Shown here: positions 61,475 through 64,000 of the stretch, piece after piece
Position numbering within the stretch: position 1 is the first letter of the stretch
How the letters are laid out: each line of letters opens with the position of its first letter
DNA from: an uncultured Burkholderiaceae bacterium
Lineage (GTDB): Bacteria; Pseudomonadota; Gammaproteobacteria; Burkholderiales; Burkholderiaceae
NCBI GenBank assembly: GCA_937871985.1
Contig: CALMPB010000012.1
Location: forward strand, 22,305 to 86,304
Length of the DNA: 64,000 nt
Reading direction: 5' to 3'
Notes under the pieces: model-generated
The model's input: only the letters and a program-made list of their open reading frames with translations
Database searches by the model: none
What the model was told of the DNA's origin: nothing
Position numbers and translations under genes: made by a program

Positions 61475-63058
61475 ATGTTTAGAAAAGCGATGAAACCATT
61501 GATTGCCGGCATCATGCTGACGGCCGCCTCGATGGCTTTTGCAGGCCCGAACAGCGATAAAAACGTATTGCGCATGGTGCCCCAGGCCGATCTGAAGGTT
61601 CTGGACCCGATCTGGACCACGGCGTTCGTCACGCGCGACCACGGCTACATGATCTACGACACGCTGTTCGGCGTCGACATCAAAGGCGACGTGCATCCGC
61701 AAATGGTGGATACCTACAGCAAAAGCCCGGACGGCATGAAATGGACGTTCACCCTGCGCGACGGGCTGGCATGGCACGACGGCAAGCCCGTGACCACCAA
61801 AGACGTCATCCCTTCGCTCAAGCGCTGGGGGCAGCGCGACGGACTCGGGCAAAAAATGCTGGCCGCCGTCGATAAATTCGAGGCTGTCGACGACAAAACC
61901 TTCACCATCACGTTCAAAAAGCCCTTCGGCATGGTGCTCGAAGCGCTCGGCAAACCGGCTTCGAGCCCGCCGTTCATCATGCCCGAGCGTGTCGCCAACA
62001 CGCCGGCCAATCAGCAGATCAGCGACTACACCGGGTCGGGGCCCTATATCTTCAAGAAAGATGAATTCCGCCCCGGCGAAAAAGTCGTCTATGTGAAAAA
62101 CACCAAGTACGTGCCGCGCAAGGAAGCCCCGTCGGGAACCGCGGGCGGCAAGAACGTCTACGTCGATCGCGTCGAGTGGATCATTCTCAAAGACGGCCAG
62201 ACCCAGGCGAATGCGCTGATCAACGGCGAGGTCGACATGCTGTCGTGGACGCCGCCCGAGCAGTATGCAACGCTCAAGGCCAACCCCAAGATCCAGATGC
62301 TCAGCCCGGTGCCGAAAGGCTCGTACGCCATGCATCTGAACCACCTGATCCCGCCGTTCAACAATCCCAAGATTTCGCAGGCGGCCATCCTGAGCATCAA
62401 CCAGCAGGCGCTCATGCGTGCGCAGTTGGTCAACAAAGACCTCTACAACACCTGCACGTCCATCTATCCCTGCGGCTCCACCTATGCCACGGATAAAACG
62501 TCGTACTTCACCGGCAAGCCGCAATTCGAAAAAGCCAAGGCGCTTTTGAAAGAAGCGGGCTACGACGGCACGCCCATCGTGCTGATGAATCCGTCCGACT
62601 TCACGCTTCTCAATAAATTCCCGGTGGTATTGGCGCAGTTGCTGCGCCAGGGCGGCTTCAAGGTCGATCTCGTCTCCATGGACTGGCCTTCGCTGCTGGC
62701 GCGCCGCGCCAAGAAGGATCCGGTCGACAAAGGAGGCTGGAACATCTTCGTCACCGGCTGGGGCGCTTCAGACACCATGAACCCGCTGTTCTTCGCGCCC
62801 ATGACGGGCAACGGCGAGAAAGGCTGGTTCGGATGGGCCACCGATCCCAAGCTGGAAGACCTGAAAGGCCAGTTCCTGGCCACCATGGACCCAGCCAAGC
62901 GCAAAGAGCTGGCCCAGGCCATCCAGACCGAAGTCTTCGACTATGGTTTATACGCGCCGCTGGGCGAGTCCACCAACTTCACGGCGGTGCGCAAGGGGGT
63001 GGTCAGCGGCCTGGTCGATTCACCGGTTTCCGTATTCTGGAACATAAAGAAAGACTAG
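61475..63058 (+). CDS. Peptide/organic solute ABC binding protein (DppA/OppA family)
   Basis: A 527-residue periplasmic receptor with a signal peptide (about 1-23, ending MAFA). The mature part has the family blocks FVTRDHGYMIYDTLFG, TFTLRDGLAWHDGKPVTTKDVI and KPASSPPFIMPERVA. The open frame begins earlier, but ATG 61475 follows ATGGAGACAGAAG and gives the signal peptide. First gene of a Dpp-type importer; the permease starts after two bases. Confidence 0.87.
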   Translation: MFRKAMKPLIAGIMLTAASMAFAGPNSDKNVLRMVPQADLKVLDPIWTTAFVTRDHGYMIYDTLFGVDIKGDVHPQMVDTYSKSPDGMKWTFTLRDGLAWHDGKPVTTKDVIPSLKRWGQRDGLGQKMLAAVDKFEAVDDKTFTITFKKPFGMVLEALGKPASSPPFIMPERVANTPANQQISDYTGSGPYIFKKDEFRPGEKVVYVKNTKYVPRKEAPSGTAGGKNVYVDRVEWIILKDGQTQANALINGEVDMLSWTPPEQYATLKANPKIQMLSPVPKGSYAMHLNHLIPPFNNPKISQAAILSINQQALMRAQLVNKDLYNTCTSIYPCGSTYATDKTSYFTGKPQFEKAKALLKEAGYDGTPIVLMNPSDFTLLNKFPVVLAQLLRQGGFKVDLVSMDWPSLLARRAKKDPVDKGGWNIFVTGWGASDTMNPLFFAPMTGNGEKGWFGWATDPKLEDLKGQFLATMDPAKRKELAQAIQTEVFDYGLYAPLGESTNFTAVRKGVVSGLVDSPVSVFWNIKKD

Positions 63059-63059
63059 G

Positions 63060-64000
63060 ATGTTCGTACTTCTGGTTCGCCGCATCCTGGCAACCGTCCC
63101 GGTGCTCGTCGTCGTGGCGCTGATCGTATTCTTGATGCTGCGCCTGGCGCCGGGCGATCCGGCCGCCGTCATCGTGGGCAATAGCGGCACGTCGGCGGAC
63201 ATCGCGCGCGTGCGCGCCCAACTGGGGCTGGACGAATCCCTGCCCCTGCAGTTCGTCCACTGGGTCGGTCAGTTGGCGCACGGCAATCTGGGCGAGTCGT
63301 ACTTCATGAAAATGAAGGTGACCGACCTGATCGCGCAGCGCATCGAGCCAACGGTTTCCCTGTCGCTGCTCACGCTGGTCATCACCATTCTGCTGGCCAT
63401 ACCGCTGGGGGTAGTGGCCGCGTGGCGCCACGGCGGCTGGCTGGATCGGCTGCTGATGGGCTTTTCGGTGCTGGGGTTTTCCATTCCGTCGTTTGTCATC
63501 GGTTATCTGATGATCTGGGCGTTCGCCTTGCATTGGCACTGGTTCCCGACCCAGGGCTATGTGCGCTTCAACGACGGATTTTGGGGATGGCTGCATCATT
63601 TGATCCTGCCCGCCATCACCCTCTCCATTATCTATGTGGCCCTGATTGCGCGGGTAACCCGCGCGGCCGTGGCGGAAGCGCTGACCGAAGACTACATCCG
63701 CACCGCGCGCGCCAAGGGCGTGTCGGAGTTCCGGGTGCTGTTGCGGCATGCTCTGGCCAATGCGGCCATTCCCATTGCAACGGTCATCGGCATAGGCGTG
63801 GCCCTGCTGATCGGCGGCGTGGTCGTCACCGAAACCGTGTTCGCCATTCCTGGATTGGGGCAGCTTACGGTGGACGCCGTGCTGTCGCGCGACTTCCCGC
63901 TCATCCAGGCGATTACGCTGTTTTTCTCGGTGATCTACGTCATCGTCAACCTGCTGGTCGACCTGAGCTACCTGGTGCTCGATCCACGTGTACGTTACTA
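63060..64000 (+). CDS. Peptide ABC transporter permease (DppB family), cut by window end
   Basis: A DppB-type permease of 313 visible codons, in frame to the last base. It starts MFVLLVRRILATVPVLVVVALIV, with the DppB motif RLAPGDPA; the EAA loop reads EALTEDYIRTARAKGVS and the end LDPRVRY. The last two bases are TA, so a stop codon probably falls on the next base and the protein is essentially complete. The second permease and the ATPases should follow outside the window. Confidence 0.87.
   Translation, partial: MFVLLVRRILATVPVLVVVALIVFLMLRLAPGDPAAVIVGNSGTSADIARVRAQLGLDESLPLQFVHWVGQLAHGNLGESYFMKMKVTDLIAQRIEPTVSLSLLTLVITILLAIPLGVVAAWRHGGWLDRLLMGFSVLGFSIPSFVIGYLMIWAFALHWHWFPTQGYVRFNDGFWGWLHHLILPAITLSIIYVALIARVTRAAVAEALTEDYIRTARAKGVSEFRVLLRHALANAAIPIATVIGIGVALLIGGVVVTETVFAIPGLGQLTVDAVLSRDFPLIQAITLFFSVIYVIVNLLVDLSYLVLDPRVRY

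Overview
The window is GC-rich chromosomal DNA from a free-living, metabolically versatile bacterium. Gene content points to a betaproteobacterium of the Alcaligenaceae (Bordetella/Achromobacter/Pusillimonas type): many LIV-type solute-binding proteins, several without their own permease, numerous LysR-type regulators next to aromatic-degradation genes, and a GC-rich intergenic repeat at about 7.5 kb of a style I associate with that family. The genus is inference. I saw no rRNA, tRNA, CRISPR array, insertion sequence or phage gene. Coding density is high and most genes sit in tight operons with 1-8 bp overlaps.

Layout. 0-7.5 kb: a LIV-type ABC importer (binding protein cut by the window edge, two permeases, two ATPases) followed by a three-component CYP199-like cytochrome P450 system (P450, [2Fe-2S] ferredoxin, FAD reductase) with a MarR regulator inside it, probably for uptake and O-demethylation of a methoxylated aromatic acid. 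7.6-10.2 kb: two divergent MFS permeases. 10.2-15.6 kb: a Fur-box-like palindrome and an exported CobN-like chelatase with ExbB-like and DUF2149 (ExbD-like) partners. 15.6-26.5 kb: a LysR regulator, a TorT/RbsB-type ABC importer and an aromatic meta-cleavage operon (two-component hydroxylase, extradiol dioxygenase, RraA-like aldolase, cupin, ALDH7-like dehydrogenase). The importer and the catabolic operon carry the same inverted-repeat operator. 26.6-31.7 kb: a YbhGFSR-type efflux system on the minus strand.

31.9-36.5 kb: a metallo-beta-lactamase-fold hydrolase in one operon with a complete sugar-type ABC importer, with a promoter and a TetR-like operator upstream. 36.6-47.8 kb, minus strand: a catabolic set with an NCS1 permease, a NicX-like ring-opening dioxygenase, a NicD-like hydrolase, an acyl-CoA-dehydrogenase-fold flavoprotein whose usual catalytic Glu appears replaced by Pro, a flavin reductase, a LIV-type binding protein, a quinone oxidoreductase, a feruloyl-CoA-synthase-like ligase, a glutathione transferase and a TetR regulator. 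The best reading is degradation of a pyridine-type or other hydroxylated ring compound.

48-56.3 kb: a DHA2-type exporter and two related LysR/VanA-like Rieske oxygenase modules with no reductase gene, an orphan binding protein, a periplasmic cupin and an AhpD-like protein. 56.3-58.5 kb: a DUF3649/PepSY/DUF3325 membrane set typical of iron and siderophore loci. 58.7-61.1 kb: a LuxR-type regulator and a probable Tat-exported lipoprotein glycoside hydrolase. 61.3-64 kb: the start of a Dpp-type peptide importer behind a recognisable promoter and two related operator palindromes. Overall this is an accessory catabolic region in which substrate import, ring oxidation and local regulators are packaged together.
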